Positions 1 through 9,491 of a stretch of 64,000 bases of DNA are shown here, piece by piece. The translations under genes were made by a program, and so were the position numbers. The stretch comes from Salinispora mooreana. GTDB taxonomy: Bacteria > Actinomycetota > Actinomycetes > Mycobacteriales > Micromonosporaceae. The stretch covers positions 4,248,133 through 4,312,132 of the forward strand of contig NZ_KB900614.1 of NCBI RefSeq assembly GCF_000379065.1, given 5' to 3'. Within the stretch, counting starts at the first letter, position 1. Every line of letters starts with the position of its first letter. Below the pieces are notes generated by a model, which did no database searches, had not been told where the DNA came from, and saw only the letters and a program-made list of their open reading frames with translations.

Positions 1-318
1 ACCGCCGCGCAGACCACTCCGGCGTTGCTCTTCTCCCGTCGCCTGACGCTGGCCCGGTACGCCTCCGCCCTGCTCGCCCACGGGCAGGCCGAGCAGGCGC
101 TGGACTGGGCGCAGCGGGCCCGTACCGTCCCGGCGGAGGACGTGCGTAGCCAGGTGACCGCCGCCGCCGTGTTGGCAAAGGCGTTCGCCGCTACCGGCGA
201 GTTGGCGGCGGCCCGGGCCAGCGCCCAGGAGGCGGTGCGCCTGGCGTACGCGACCGAGCAGCGGAGCGAGCGGCGGGACGCGGACGACCTCCTCGGCCGG
301 TTGACGGCGGCCGACTGA
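1..318 (+). CDS. C-terminal fragment of a helical-repeat (TPR-like) protein
   Basis: The open frame runs in from the left edge, so only the last ~105 residues are present and the start lies outside. The visible part is Ala/Leu-rich and alternates helices of about 15 residues (ALDWAQRARTVP, LAAARASAQEAVRLAY), as in tetratricopeptide repeats. It ends at a TGA. No catalytic motif is visible. A TPR regulator or the tail of a larger signalling protein are both possible; the receptor kinase 640 bases downstream is compatible with a signalling setting but proves nothing. Confidence 0.55.
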   Translation, partial: TAAQTTPALLFSRRLTLARYASALLAHGQAEQALDWAQRARTVPAEDVRSQVTAAAVLAKAFAATGELAAARASAQEAVRLAYATEQRSERRDADDLLGRLTAAD

Positions 319-445
319 TCCGGCCGTCGGCGTCGCCGGTGGCAGATTTTGGCAATTCCGGTGATGCGGGACAGGGCGGGTGCTCGATAGCGTGGGGGCC
401 GCGCACGATCCGGGATGTGGGACGTGCCGGACGGGAAGGGGTCTG

Positions 446-925
446 ATGAAGCTGCCGCGTTCCGCTGCCGGTTGGACAGTCGCGGTCTTTGGGCTGCTCG
501 CCCTGCTTTTGGGCGCAATCGGGTTGATCTGGCCGGAGGCGCTGCTGCGGCTGCTCGACTTCGAGGTGCTGGAGTCCCGGGCGTCGGGTGACTACACCGC
601 TACCTTTCTGACGGCGTCCTCGATGGCCTCGTTCAACATGGGGGTCTACTACCTGCTCGCCGCGGCGACCGAGTGGCGGGCCTTCTACCGGTTCACGGTC
701 GGTTTTCGACTCCTCACGTTCACCGTGTTCAGCATTCTGGTGCTGGTAGACGCCGCTCCGGGCCTGTTCTTCGGGGTGGCTGCCTGGGAGGCGCTGGGCG
801 CGTTGGCGACTGCCGCGGGTCTGTGGTGGGATCACCGCGGCTCAGGTGCTGCGGCACCGGGCGATGTCGTCTCGCCGTCGGCCGCCCCGGTTGATCCGGC
901 GTCCATCGTTGACGCGGTTCGCTGA
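446..925 (+). CDS. small four-helix integral membrane protein
   Basis: 159 residues. I chose the ATG at 446 because GGGAAGGGG lies 5 bases upstream; an earlier in-frame start at 380 has no ribosome site. Four hydrophobic segments are visible at roughly residues 10-30, 55-72, 82-102 and 105-128. A short polar tail rich in Ala, Pro and Val follows. No family motif was recognised. It ends 30 bases before the kinase gene, which has its own promoter box, so the two need not be co-transcribed. Function unknown. Confidence 0.7.
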   Translation: MKLPRSAAGWTVAVFGLLALLLGAIGLIWPEALLRLLDFEVLESRASGDYTATFLTASSMASFNMGVYYLLAAATEWRAFYRFTVGFRLLTFTVFSILVLVDAAPGLFFGVAAWEALGALATAAGLWWDHRGSGAAAPGDVVSPSAAPVDPASIVDAVR

Positions 926-943
926 ACAGCCCGCCTGATTCGG

Positions 944-949
944 TATTTT
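944..949 (+). promoter_or_regulatory. -10 box of a leaderless promoter for the kinase gene
   Basis: TATTTT ends 6 bases before the GTG at 956, and no Shine-Dalgarno sequence is present. The same geometry recurs at eight other genes here. No convincing -35 element was seen. Confidence 0.55.
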
Positions 950-955
950 TAAGCC

Positions 956-2476
956 GTGACCGAGACCTCGCCTGGCGCGCTACCAACACCCCTTGTGCCC
1001 GGGCTGACCGATCTGCGGGTTTTTGCCCGGGGTGGTTACGCGACGATCTACAAAGCCACCCAGATCTCGGTGGGGCGCGAGGTGGCGGTCAAGGTAGAGA
1101 ACCGCACTCTGGACAGTGAGCGGGATCAGGCCCGGTTCCTCCGGGAAGCACGGGCGGCCGGTCGGATGTCGTCGCACCCGCACGTGGTTGACCTCTTCGA
1201 CGTCGGGGTCACCGTGGACCAGCACCCATATCTGATCATGGAGCTCTGTGACGGGTCGTTCGCCGAACGAATGCGTACCTCGCCGCTCGGCCCCGTGGAG
1301 GCCCGTGACCTCGGAGTCAAGATCGCTGACGCGATCGTCCACTCCCACGCGGCCGGGGTGCTGCACCGGGACATCAAGCCGGCCAACATCCTCCACTCCC
1401 ACTTCAACCCGGCGGTGCTGGCCGACTTCGGGCTGGCCGTCGTCGCCGAGCTGCGCGACGCCACAGTCGCCCTGGAGGTGCTCACCCCGGCCTACGCGCC
1501 GCCGGAGATGTTCAACCACAGCCCACCATCACCGGCCGTGGATGTCTATGCCCTCTGCGCCACCCTCTACGCGGTGATGCACGGTCGGCCGCCGCGTTGG
1601 CGCTCCGAGCGTAACCCCAGCCTGGTTACGGTGCTGGAGATGTTCCAGCAGCCGGTACCCGGCCTGCCCGGGGTGCCGGAGGAACTGGTCGACATCCTTC
1701 GGGCTGGCATGTCGAACGACCCGGCGGCGCGACCGTCCGCCACCGAGCTACGGGACCTGCTGGCCGCGCTGCCGGTTGGCGGGACCGCCGCCAGCGCCCC
1801 GGCCGAACCGGCCGCCGGTGGGCACCCCGGGACGGCCCCGAGCGGGCGTTCCGGAGTGGCCTCGGGCGGCCGGTCGACTCCCCCGGCGCCCCGCGTGCCG
1901 GGCGAGGACGCGCAACCGGCTCTTCCTTCCGCGGCCCGGCGTCGGCGGCCCTGGTTTCTGGGCGGCGCGGGAGTGGCCGCCCTCCTCGTGGCCGGGGTCG
2001 GGCTGGTCGGCTTTGGGGTGGATCCGGTTGGGCTGGATGACAGCCTGGGCGCGTTGTCACCGACATCGAGCGTGGGCCGGCCTGCCGAGCCCGCCCTCCG
2101 GCCCGCCTGCGCCCAGGCCGCGGAGCTTCCCTCCGGGGCCCGGTGCGGAGCTGAGCTGGAGTGTTTCGGTCCGATCTGGGGCAGCGGGTCGCGGACCCCC
2201 GCGATAAAGGTGCCCTGCGCGGGTGAGCACACCTGGGAGAGCTACGCCGAGGGCGAGCTATCCGACGCGGCACCCGGGGTCGGCTACGTCGACATCAGCG
2301 TCAACCCGGTGGTGCGCCGGGTGTGCAACGAGACCACCTTCAAGCTCGCCGCCGGCCTCATCCACATCGAGGGGTGGAAGCTGGATGTGCTGCCCCCTGG
2401 GGAGGCGGAGCGGACATACCGGTGTGTGGCCGGGCGCGGGCTGGACGCGCTCGCCACCCCTACCCTCGTGCGCTGA
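956..2476 (+). CDS. receptor-like Ser/Thr protein kinase with extracellular Cys-rich domain
   Basis: 506 residues from a GTG start. The N-terminal ~265 residues are a Hanks-type kinase: glycine loop RGGYATIYKA, ATP-binding Lys in VAVKVE, catalytic loop HRDIKPAN, metal-binding DFG and a YAPPE motif. A Pro/Ala/Gly-rich linker leads to one membrane helix (about residues 335-355). The outer ~145 residues hold several Cys and resemble actinobacterial septum-formation-type domains; that likeness is from memory. It is not a PASTA kinase. The layout predicts a cytoplasmic kinase coupled to an external sensor. Ligand and substrates are not deducible. Confidence 0.85.
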   Translation: MTETSPGALPTPLVPGLTDLRVFARGGYATIYKATQISVGREVAVKVENRTLDSERDQARFLREARAAGRMSSHPHVVDLFDVGVTVDQHPYLIMELCDGSFAERMRTSPLGPVEARDLGVKIADAIVHSHAAGVLHRDIKPANILHSHFNPAVLADFGLAVVAELRDATVALEVLTPAYAPPEMFNHSPPSPAVDVYALCATLYAVMHGRPPRWRSERNPSLVTVLEMFQQPVPGLPGVPEELVDILRAGMSNDPAARPSATELRDLLAALPVGGTAASAPAEPAAGGHPGTAPSGRSGVASGGRSTPPAPRVPGEDAQPALPSAARRRRPWFLGGAGVAALLVAGVGLVGFGVDPVGLDDSLGALSPTSSVGRPAEPALRPACAQAAELPSGARCGAELECFGPIWGSGSRTPAIKVPCAGEHTWESYAEGELSDAAPGVGYVDISVNPVVRRVCNETTFKLAAGLIHIEGWKLDVLPPGEAERTYRCVAGRGLDALATPTLVR

Positions 2477-2540
2477 GCACCGCCCTGCGGCCGTGGCCGC
2501 GGGAACTGCCAAGTTGCGAAACGTGAAGGCCAGGTGAATC

Positions 2541-3161
2541 ATGGATCGGTCGATCCTCTTCGACATCGACGGCACCCTCGTGGATTCGACCGAGGCGGTT
2601 ACCACCAGCTGGCGTACGATCGCCGCTCGTTACGGCGTCGATGCGGACGCCATCCTGCGGGTCTGCCACGGCCGGCGCGATGAGGATGTGGTGCCGGAGT
2701 TCTTTCCGCCCGGGGTTGTCGTGTCGGTACTGCGGGAGATGGCCGACCTCCAGCTCTCGTACGCCGATTTGGTACGCCCGATCCCCGGCTCCACCGCCGC
2801 GCTGACCACGATCCCCGATGACAGGTGGGCCGTCGTCACGTCCGGGTCCCGCCCGCTGATGACCGCCCGGATGCGCGGTGCGGGTCTGCGAACTCCACCG
2901 ATCTTCGTGGCGGCGGAGGATGTCCGCCACGGCAAGCCCGACCCCGAGGGGTATCTGCTGGCCGCCCGGCAACTCGGTGTTGCCGCCGCGTCCTGCGTTG
3001 TCGTGGAGGATGCCCCCGCCGGAGTCGCCGCCGGCAAGGCGGCCGGGGCTGTGGTCGTGGCGCTCACCACCACCCACGCCCCGGCGGAACTGGCCCATGC
3101 CGATGCCATCATCGACGACCTGCGTGAGCTGGACCGGATGATCACATCTTTGCCGGCCTGA
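2541..3161 (+). CDS. HAD-superfamily sugar/glycerol phosphate phosphatase
   Basis: 206 residues, the usual size for HAD subfamily IA. Motif I is FDIDGTLVDS near the N terminus, giving the nucleophile and acid Asp. Motif II is the VVTSGS stretch, the conserved Lys is in HGKPDPEGY, and motif III is VVEDAPAGVAAG. A helical cap lies between motif I and motif II, as in phosphoglycolate or 2-deoxyglucose-6-phosphate phosphatases. AGGTGA precedes the ATG. The substrate cannot be told from sequence; a small sugar phosphate is likely. Confidence 0.9.
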   Translation: MDRSILFDIDGTLVDSTEAVTTSWRTIAARYGVDADAILRVCHGRRDEDVVPEFFPPGVVVSVLREMADLQLSYADLVRPIPGSTAALTTIPDDRWAVVTSGSRPLMTARMRGAGLRTPPIFVAAEDVRHGKPDPEGYLLAARQLGVAAASCVVVEDAPAGVAAGKAAGAVVVALTTTHAPAELAHADAIIDDLRELDRMITSLPA

Positions 3162-3168
3162 GGCCGGC
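3152..3168 (+). terminator. hairpin overlapping the HAD gene stop codon
   Basis: GCCGGCC and GGCCGGC pair perfectly with the TGA stop codon as the three-base loop. No T-run follows. It lies between two convergent genes, so it could stop transcription from both sides. Confidence 0.5.
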
Positions 3169-3176
3169 CCGGGACC

Positions 3177-3560
3177 TCAGGCGCCTTGCGCTGTGTTCGC
3201 CCCCGGCGGGTCATACGTGTGGTACTTGTCGCTCCGGCCGCGTGCTTGATCAGCAGGGTAGCGAAGGGCGTTGAGCTCGATCTTCGTTCGCAGAGCTGCG
3301 GCGAGGTCGACCTGGAGCACATCCGTCAGTCGGAGTAGGTAGGCGAATACGTCGGCCAGTTCGTGCCGTACCGCCTCGGCCTGGACCGGGTCAGCCATGA
3401 CGGCGGCGGACTGTTCCGGGGAGAGCCACTGGAAGATCTCGAGTAGTTCCCCAATCTCGCCGGCCAGCGCCATGGACAGGTTCTTTGGATCGTGAAACTG
3501 CTCCCAGTCGCGTTCCTGGGCGAAGTGCCGCAGCTGTTCTTGCAACTCCTGCAGAGTCAT
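3177..3560 (-). CDS. MazG-like nucleotide pyrophosphohydrolase
   Basis: 127 residues. All-alpha NTP pyrophosphohydrolases of the MazG/dUTPase group split NTPs to NMP and PPi. The signature is present: KNLSMALAGEIGELLEIFQW gives the EExxE-type metal site (here E..GE..E), and RHELADVFAYLLRL supplies the second ExxD helix. The short single-domain form matches iMazG/RS21-C6-like proteins, which clean up non-canonical dNTPs. The ATG at 3560 starts the conserved domain directly. It is divergent from the nuclease-helicase gene at 3790 with 229 bases between, so the two may share a control region. Confidence 0.88.
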   Translation of the reverse strand: MTLQELQEQLRHFAQERDWEQFHDPKNLSMALAGEIGELLEIFQWLSPEQSAAVMADPVQAEAVRHELADVFAYLLRLTDVLQVDLAAALRTKIELNALRYPADQARGRSDKYHTYDPPGANTAQGA

Positions 3561-3789
3561 CTGCCATGAGTACCACGTCAACCGGTGCGGGCTCCAACCC
3601 TGATCCGCCCGGGCTGGTGCAGGCCACCCGACTGGCACGACCCGCGAGGAGGGTCGCTTGTCGGCCCTTCTGGGGAGTGGGATACTCGCCCACCAACAGG
3701 TATGTGTATCGATCATTGGTTCCCGGCTGCGCCGGTCAGCGGCACCTGGTCGCGTCGGGATGCCTGCCGTCGTGGGGAGCGTAGTCAGA

Positions 3790-5711
3790 ATGGCGGCCAA
3801 GGGTTCGTCGACACCGCTGGAGGCGTACTGGCCTGCGGCGGAGTTGGTGCGGGACATGGACCGGTCGGTCCGAAAGATCGAAGAGTGCTACCGGGCGGCG
3901 CATCGCAGGGGAAGGGGGCCCTCGCAGAGCGAGGTCGAGTCGTGGCGGGAGAGCCTCTACGAAGTGGCGGCCTCGCTGGTTGACCTCGGCTTGGGGCAGG
4001 TCTGGATGTTCGTGGAGTACCGGGTGGGTGACATGGCTCCCATCGATGTGGTGCTCGCCGGAACGCATCCGTCCGGTGGCTTGAGCTACGCCGTGATCGA
4101 GCTGAAGCAGTGGAGCGCTATCGAGCGGCCCAACGCCCCGGATCCCGAGTGCCCGTCATGTGGACCCGGCGGAGTCGATCGGTACTGCAGACGTTGCACC
4201 CTCAGGCGGGTCTATGCGCCCTTTTACGGCAAGCACAAGGCGCACCCGGCTGTCCAGGTGCGGAAGAACCTCCGCACACTTCAGCGATACCACAGCATGT
4301 TCGACGATCGGTATGTCAACCTCGTCGGCGCGGCCTATCTACACAACCTCAAGGATCCGGACTCCCAATGGATCAGTCAGGTCGCGCCGTGTCCCGACAT
4401 CAAGACCTTCACGGCTCGGCAGCCCTCCGACCTGCGGAGCTTTCTGCGGATGAACTTCAGCGCGGTGTCGGGGGAGAAGTCGGCCCAGGCGCTACTCGAA
4501 CGTCGCCGCTCACACTCTTTGCTCACCGACGAAGTCGGAGCCATCGTCAACGGGCACACCCGGTTCAGCCTGGTGGAAAACCAGCTGCGCGCCGTGACGG
4601 ACGTGATGGACGCGCTCCGGACACGTGCTTCGTTCGGCGCGAAGAAGGTGTTCGTCGTGCATGGCCGGGCCGGCACCGGTAAGTCACTCGTCGCGCTCAC
4701 CCTCCTGGGTGACGCCCATGGAGATGACTATGCGGCACGGTACGTGTCAGGCGGGGTCGCCTCACGGGAGACTTTCAAACGTGCGGCCAGAGGCGTGCGG
4801 GGCACCTTCGCCACCTTGAACAGCATCGCCGACGGGGTGCGGGCCGATGAGCTGGACCTGATCCTGTGCGACGAGGCGCACCGGCTCACCGAGCGGCCGA
4901 TGGCGGGTTCCTTCGTGATGCGCCCGGGTGAATCCACCGTTTCGGTGATCGTCACCCGAGCGAAGGTGCCGGTCTTCTTTGTCGACGGAGATCAGCGGCT
5001 CTTCGGGGAGGAGGTCTGGACCCCGGAGGCGCTGGTCAAGGAGATTCAGCACCTCGGCGCGGAAGTCGTGCCGATCAGTTTGGACCGCCCGCTGCGCGCT
5101 GTCGGAAGCGCGACGTACGACACCTGGTCCCAGCGGTTGCTGTCGGATAACCCGGTGCGGTGGAACCCCGATGTCGACGACGATCCAGAGCCTTTCGAGC
5201 TCTAACGTGCCGACACCGCCGCAGCCATGGAAGAGTTCCTACAGAACAAGATCGCCTAGGCCTCAGCGCTCGGATGTGTGCCGGGATGTGCTGGGAGTGG
5301 ACTGATGACTCCGGGACCGTTCCGGATGTCACACCAGAGGAGGGCTGGGCGCGTCCGTGGAACGCCGGTGACAACCACAGGACACCAGGCGTACCAAAAC
5401 GGCGGTTCTGGGCCACCGAACCAGGCGGGTTCGGCCAGATCGGTTGTGTGCACACCGTGCAGGGGCTGGAATACGACTGGGGCGGGGTGATTTTCGGCCC
5501 CGACCTGACCTGGAGTGGCAGCCGGTGGCTGTTGCACCGGAAGCACGTGCGCAGCAAGGCCAACCGGATCCAGGACGATGCGGAACTCCTACGGGCGGTC
5601 CGAAACGCCTATGGTGTCCTCCTGACGCGTTCCATCCGTGGGACCGTGCTCTACTCGGTTGACCCGGCGACTCGGCAGCTCTTCGCTGACCTGGGAATTC
5701 CGAAGATCTGA
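3790..5711 (+). pseudogene. PD-(D/E)XK nuclease-helicase (DUF2075 family), disrupted by a stop and a frameshift
   Basis: The reading frame starts at ATG 3790 after GGGGAGCG. The N-terminal part has a nuclease-like core (IDVVLAG ... YAVIELKQW) and a four-Cys cluster near 4150-4200. The centre is a superfamily 1-type ATPase: Walker A HGRAGTGKS and Walker B LILCDEAH. The frame then meets TAA at 5203, where CAA would restore it, and loses one base at about 5258. After that the conserved C-terminal motif VHTVQGLEYDW continues in another frame to 5711. All conserved blocks remain, so decay is recent, unless these are sequencing errors. The truncated product would lack the last helicase motifs. Confidence 0.82.
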
Positions 5712-5754
5712 TCTTCGGGTCGGTACCCCACGCGGCTGCCGGACCGGCGGCCGC

Positions 5755-6453
5755 TCACCGTGGACGCACGGCGGTGACGAGGCGGCTTACCTCATCGCCG
5801 TCGGTCGCCTCGCGCCCGTCGCGCCGGACGGGTGCGCGTAGGTGGACCTCCCGCGCCCCGGTCTCGGCGAGCACCTGCCGGACGTTGTGCGAGCGGATAC
5901 CGCCGGCGGCGATCACCCGAAGCCGATCGCCGGCCCGCTGCCGCAGCGCGGTGATCCGGGCGGCACCGGTCAGCGCGGTGGCCGCCGCACCCGAGGTGAG
6001 CACGGCGTCCGCCCCGAGGTCGATGACCTCGTCGATCGCTGCGAGCTGGTCGTCGACCTCGTCGAAGGCCTTGTGGACGGTTACCGGCAACGGCCCCGCC
6101 GCCTCGATCACGTCCCGCAGCACGGCCAGGTCGAGGTTGTTGTCGGGGGTGAGCGCGCCGACCACCACCCCGACCGTGAGGCCGTTCGGGTTGGGCAGTT
6201 CGCGAATGGCCGCGATGTCGGCGACCATGACCTGCTGTTCGATCTCGCTCACCCGGAAGTCACCGCCCCGGGGTCTGATCATGACGCGTAAGTCGGCCGC
6301 ACGCAGCGTACGCAGGGCGACCTCAACCGTCCCCAGGCTCGGGGTGGTGCCGCCCTGGCCGAGGTCGGCGCAGAGCTCCAGCCGGTCGGCCCCGGCCGCC
6401 TCGGCCACCAGTGCGGTCGGCACATCACTGACGCAGATCTCTACCGTGGTCAT
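5755..6453 (-). CDS. cutC: CutC-family TIM-barrel protein
   Basis: 232 residues, typical of the CutC family. The N terminus VEICVSDVPTALVAEAAGADRLELC is family-typical, as are MIRPRGGDF and TVHKAFDE. The family is named for copper homeostasis in E. coli, but its biochemical role is unsettled. The start codon overlaps the stop of the upstream ABC ATPase gene by ATGA, so it is the last gene of the transporter operon and probably translationally coupled. That position hints at a role in metabolism of the imported substrate rather than in copper handling; this is an inference. Confidence 0.9.
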   Translation of the reverse strand: MTTVEICVSDVPTALVAEAAGADRLELCADLGQGGTTPSLGTVEVALRTLRAADLRVMIRPRGGDFRVSEIEQQVMVADIAAIRELPNPNGLTVGVVVGALTPDNNLDLAVLRDVIEAAGPLPVTVHKAFDEVDDQLAAIDEVIDLGADAVLTSGAAATALTGAARITALRQRAGDRLRVIAAGGIRSHNVRQVLAETGAREVHLRAPVRRDGREATDGDEVSRLVTAVRPR

Positions 6454-8576
6454 CCGAAGGCCTGGACCGGTGTGGGCGTGCTGGTCGGCTCCGGGCGTAG
6501 TGGCAGGTGGCAGGCCACCTGGTGCAGGCCGCCGACCAGCGGGGGCTCCGTCGTGCAGATGTCCGCCGCGTGGGGGCAGCGCGTACGGAACCGGCACCCG
6601 GTGGGTGGGTCGAGGGCGCTGGGAAGCTCACCCCGGATGGTCGTGCCGTCGCGAGTGGCCGCCCGGTCCGGCGTGATGGACGGGACGGCGTCGACAAGTG
6701 CCTGCGTGTACGGATGCCGGGCAGCCCGCACCACGTCCCGGGCGGGCCCGATCTCGACGAGCTTGCCGAGGTACATCACACCGATCCGGTCTGCCATGTA
6801 GTCGACAACGGACAGATCATGGCTGATGAAGATATACGCCAGACCGAGTTCGCGTTGCAGGTCCCGCATCAGGTTGAGGACCTGCGCCTGGATCGACACG
6901 TCCAGCGCGCTCACCGGCTCGTCGCCGACGATCAGCCGGGGGCGCAACGCCAGCGACCGGGCCAACCCGATCCGCTGTAGCTGACCGCCGGAGAACTCGT
7001 GGGGGTAGCGTTCCAGCGCCCGCCGGGGCAACCCCACCTGGTCGAGGAGAGTGGTGATCCGTGCCTGCCGTGCCGCACTGTCGCCCACCTTCTGGATCTC
7101 GAGCGGTTCGGCGAGGATGGCGTCAACGCGCATCCGGGGGTTCATCGCGGCGTAGCTGTCCTGGAACATGAGTTGGACCTGCCGGTGCATCCGGCGTCGT
7201 TCCCGGCCGGTGAGGTCGGTGAGATCCGTACCGTCCAACACGATCTGTCCGGCGGAGGCTTGTTCCAGGCCGACGGAGAGCCGTCCCACGGTGGACTTGC
7301 CGCAGCCGGACTCACCGACGAGCCCGAAGGTCTCCCCGGGCCTGACCTCGAAGGAGACGTCGGCCACCGCGCTGACCTGCCCGGCTGTCCGGCGCAGTAG
7401 CCCACGGCCGTGCACCGGGTAGTTCTTGACCAGGTTCCGCACCGACAGGACAGGACGCTCCGCGCGTTCGGGCGGCGCTGCGGTGACCGACTCCGCCGCC
7501 GGTTCGACCTGCGCCGGGACCGGCCCGCTGACCGCCACGGTGGGCGTGGGTACCGGGTGTAGACACGCATGCTGATGCGCGCCCGGGACCAGGGATGGGT
7601 CGGTGGTCCGGCACTCGTCGCTGACATACGAACACCGCGGCGCGAACCGGCATCCGGTTAGGGGACCGGACAGGTCCGGTGGCAGTCCCGGGATGCTGAT
7701 CAGCCGGTCGTGTCCGCCGCTCTCCCGGATGGCCGACTCGGGTAGCGCCCGCATCAGGGCCTCGGTGTAGCGGTGTCGGGGTGCGTGGAAGAGCTGCTCG
7801 GTGGCAGCGGTCTCCACGACCCGTCCGGCGTACATGACGGCTACCCGGTCCGCCCGACCGGCGATCACCCCGAGGTCGTGGGTGACCAGGATGACGGCCA
7901 TCCCGAACTCTTCCCGAAGGTCGTCGATGAGTTCGAGGATCTGCCGCTGGGTGGTGACGTCGAGTGCGGTGGTCGGTTCGTCGGCGATGAGCAGGCTCGG
8001 TGAGCAGACCAGGGCCATGGCGATGGCGACCCGTTGCCGCATACCGCCGGACAGCTCATGCGGATAGTTGTCGACGATCCGTTCCGGGCGCGGCATCCCG
8101 ACCCGGCGCAGTGTCTCGATGGCCCGGTCCCGGGCCTCCGCCCTGCCGACCCGCTTGTGTACGCGCAGCGGTTCGGCCACCTGCGCACCGATACGTATGG
8201 TGGGGTTGAGCGAGGTGAGGGGGTCCTGGAAGACCATGCCCATCCGGACACCTCGGATCCGGCGCACCTCGTCGGGTGGCAACGATCGCAGATCCCGTCC
8301 CTCGAACAGAATCTGCCCACCGGTGACGCGACCGCCGGGCGGAAGTAGTCCCATGATCGACAGTGCGGTCATCGTCTTGCCGCTGCCGGACTCGCCCACG
8401 ACGCCGAGGGTCTGGCCGGGCGCGACCTCAAGACTGACGCCGTCGAGGGCGTGTACCGTGCCACGGCGCAGCGCGATGTCGGTGTCGAGGTCACGTAGTT
8501 CCAGCAGGGGCCGGCCGGCTGCCGCGTTCACAGCCGGCGTGGAGTGCCGGGCGGTTGGACCGATCGATTCGCTCAT
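6450..8576 (-). CDS. fused OppD-OppF-type ABC transporter ATPase
   Basis: 708 residues containing two complete ABC domains, where most systems encode two proteins. Domain 1 (about 25-290) has Walker A GESGSGKT, signature LSGGMRQR and Walker B LLIADEPTTALD. Domain 2 (about 375-640) has GESGCGKST, FSGGQLQR and LIVGDEPVSALD. Each is followed by the Cys-containing oligopeptide-transporter tail (CRFAPRCSY and CRFRTRCPH). It should power the permeases encoded just upstream. The linker at 340-370 is Ala/Pro/Val-rich. All catalytic motifs look intact. Confidence 0.95.
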   Translation of the reverse strand: MSESIGPTARHSTPAVNAAAGRPLLELRDLDTDIALRRGTVHALDGVSLEVAPGQTLGVVGESGSGKTMTALSIMGLLPPGGRVTGGQILFEGRDLRSLPPDEVRRIRGVRMGMVFQDPLTSLNPTIRIGAQVAEPLRVHKRVGRAEARDRAIETLRRVGMPRPERIVDNYPHELSGGMRQRVAIAMALVCSPSLLIADEPTTALDVTTQRQILELIDDLREEFGMAVILVTHDLGVIAGRADRVAVMYAGRVVETAATEQLFHAPRHRYTEALMRALPESAIRESGGHDRLISIPGLPPDLSGPLTGCRFAPRCSYVSDECRTTDPSLVPGAHQHACLHPVPTPTVAVSGPVPAQVEPAAESVTAAPPERAERPVLSVRNLVKNYPVHGRGLLRRTAGQVSAVADVSFEVRPGETFGLVGESGCGKSTVGRLSVGLEQASAGQIVLDGTDLTDLTGRERRRMHRQVQLMFQDSYAAMNPRMRVDAILAEPLEIQKVGDSAARQARITTLLDQVGLPRRALERYPHEFSGGQLQRIGLARSLALRPRLIVGDEPVSALDVSIQAQVLNLMRDLQRELGLAYIFISHDLSVVDYMADRIGVMYLGKLVEIGPARDVVRAARHPYTQALVDAVPSITPDRAATRDGTTIRGELPSALDPPTGCRFRTRCPHAADICTTEPPLVGGLHQVACHLPLRPEPTSTPTPVQAFG

Positions 8577-8588
8577 TCTCTGCTCCTG

Positions 8589-9491
8589 CTAGCGTCGCCG
8601 GAGGCGAACCTCGAAGGCGTCCCTGAGTCCGTCACCGATGAAGTTGAAGGCGAGGACGATGAGGATGATGGCGATCCCGGGCGGGTACAACAGCCACCAG
8701 TGGCCGCTGTAGGTATCCGCGAGACCATCGGAGAGCATGCCACCCCAGTTCGCGGCCGGTGGGGGGATGCCGAGGCCGAGGAAGGACAGGTAGGCGACGT
8801 AGAGGATGGCGTCGGCGACCTGGAAGGTGGCGTTGACGATGACCGTGCCGATGGCGTTGGGGATGATGTGTCGGCGGACCGCACGGCCGCCCGTGCCGCC
8901 CATCCCACGCATCGCCTGGACGTACTCACGTGAGCGCAGCGTCAGTGCCTCGCCCCGCACGAGTCGGGCCGGGCCCAGCCAGGCGAAGGCACCGATGATG
9001 AGGATGAGCATCGGCGCGCTCGGCGTGACGATGGCGGCGAGCAGCATGAACAGGAACAACGAGGGGATCGACATCATCGCGTCGACAACGCGCATCACCG
9101 CGGCGTCCACCCAGCCGCCGAAGAAGCCGGCGATGGCACCCAGCAGCGTGCCAACGATGGTGGCGAGGACCCCGGCGGCCAGTCCGACGATGATGGAGGT
9201 CTGGCCGCCGAGCATCAGCCGCCCCAACTGGTCGTAGCCGACCCCGTCGGTGCCGAGCGGATGCCCCTGTTCTCCCGGGGCCAGGTGCACGGCGGTGAGG
9301 TCCGTGTGCACCTGGTCGGTGTGGTAGACCAGCGGCCCGAGGAAGCACACCCCGGCCAGCAGGACGAACAGGCCCAGTCCCACCAGGGCAAGCCGGTTCT
9401 CGCAGAAGACGGTCAGCCCCTGCCGCCACAGGCCACGCGGTGGCGCGTCGTTCGGCTCGGCCGGGCCGACCGCTTCGGATAGCGTGCTCAT
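8589..9491 (-). CDS. DppC/OppC-type ABC permease
   Basis: 300 residues with about six membrane helices. The first follows a ~30-residue cytoplasmic N terminus, and a large outer loop with YHTDQVHTDL follows helix 1, as in OppC. The ABC-binding EAA loop is at SREYVQAMRGMGGTG. The start overlaps the stop of the partner permease by ATGA, and its stop is 12 bases from the ATPase start. It forms the channel together with the DppB-like protein. Confidence 0.93.
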   Translation of the reverse strand: MSTLSEAVGPAEPNDAPPRGLWRQGLTVFCENRLALVGLGLFVLLAGVCFLGPLVYHTDQVHTDLTAVHLAPGEQGHPLGTDGVGYDQLGRLMLGGQTSIIVGLAAGVLATIVGTLLGAIAGFFGGWVDAAVMRVVDAMMSIPSLFLFMLLAAIVTPSAPMLILIIGAFAWLGPARLVRGEALTLRSREYVQAMRGMGGTGGRAVRRHIIPNAIGTVIVNATFQVADAILYVAYLSFLGLGIPPPAANWGGMLSDGLADTYSGHWWLLYPPGIAIILIVLAFNFIGDGLRDAFEVRLRRR

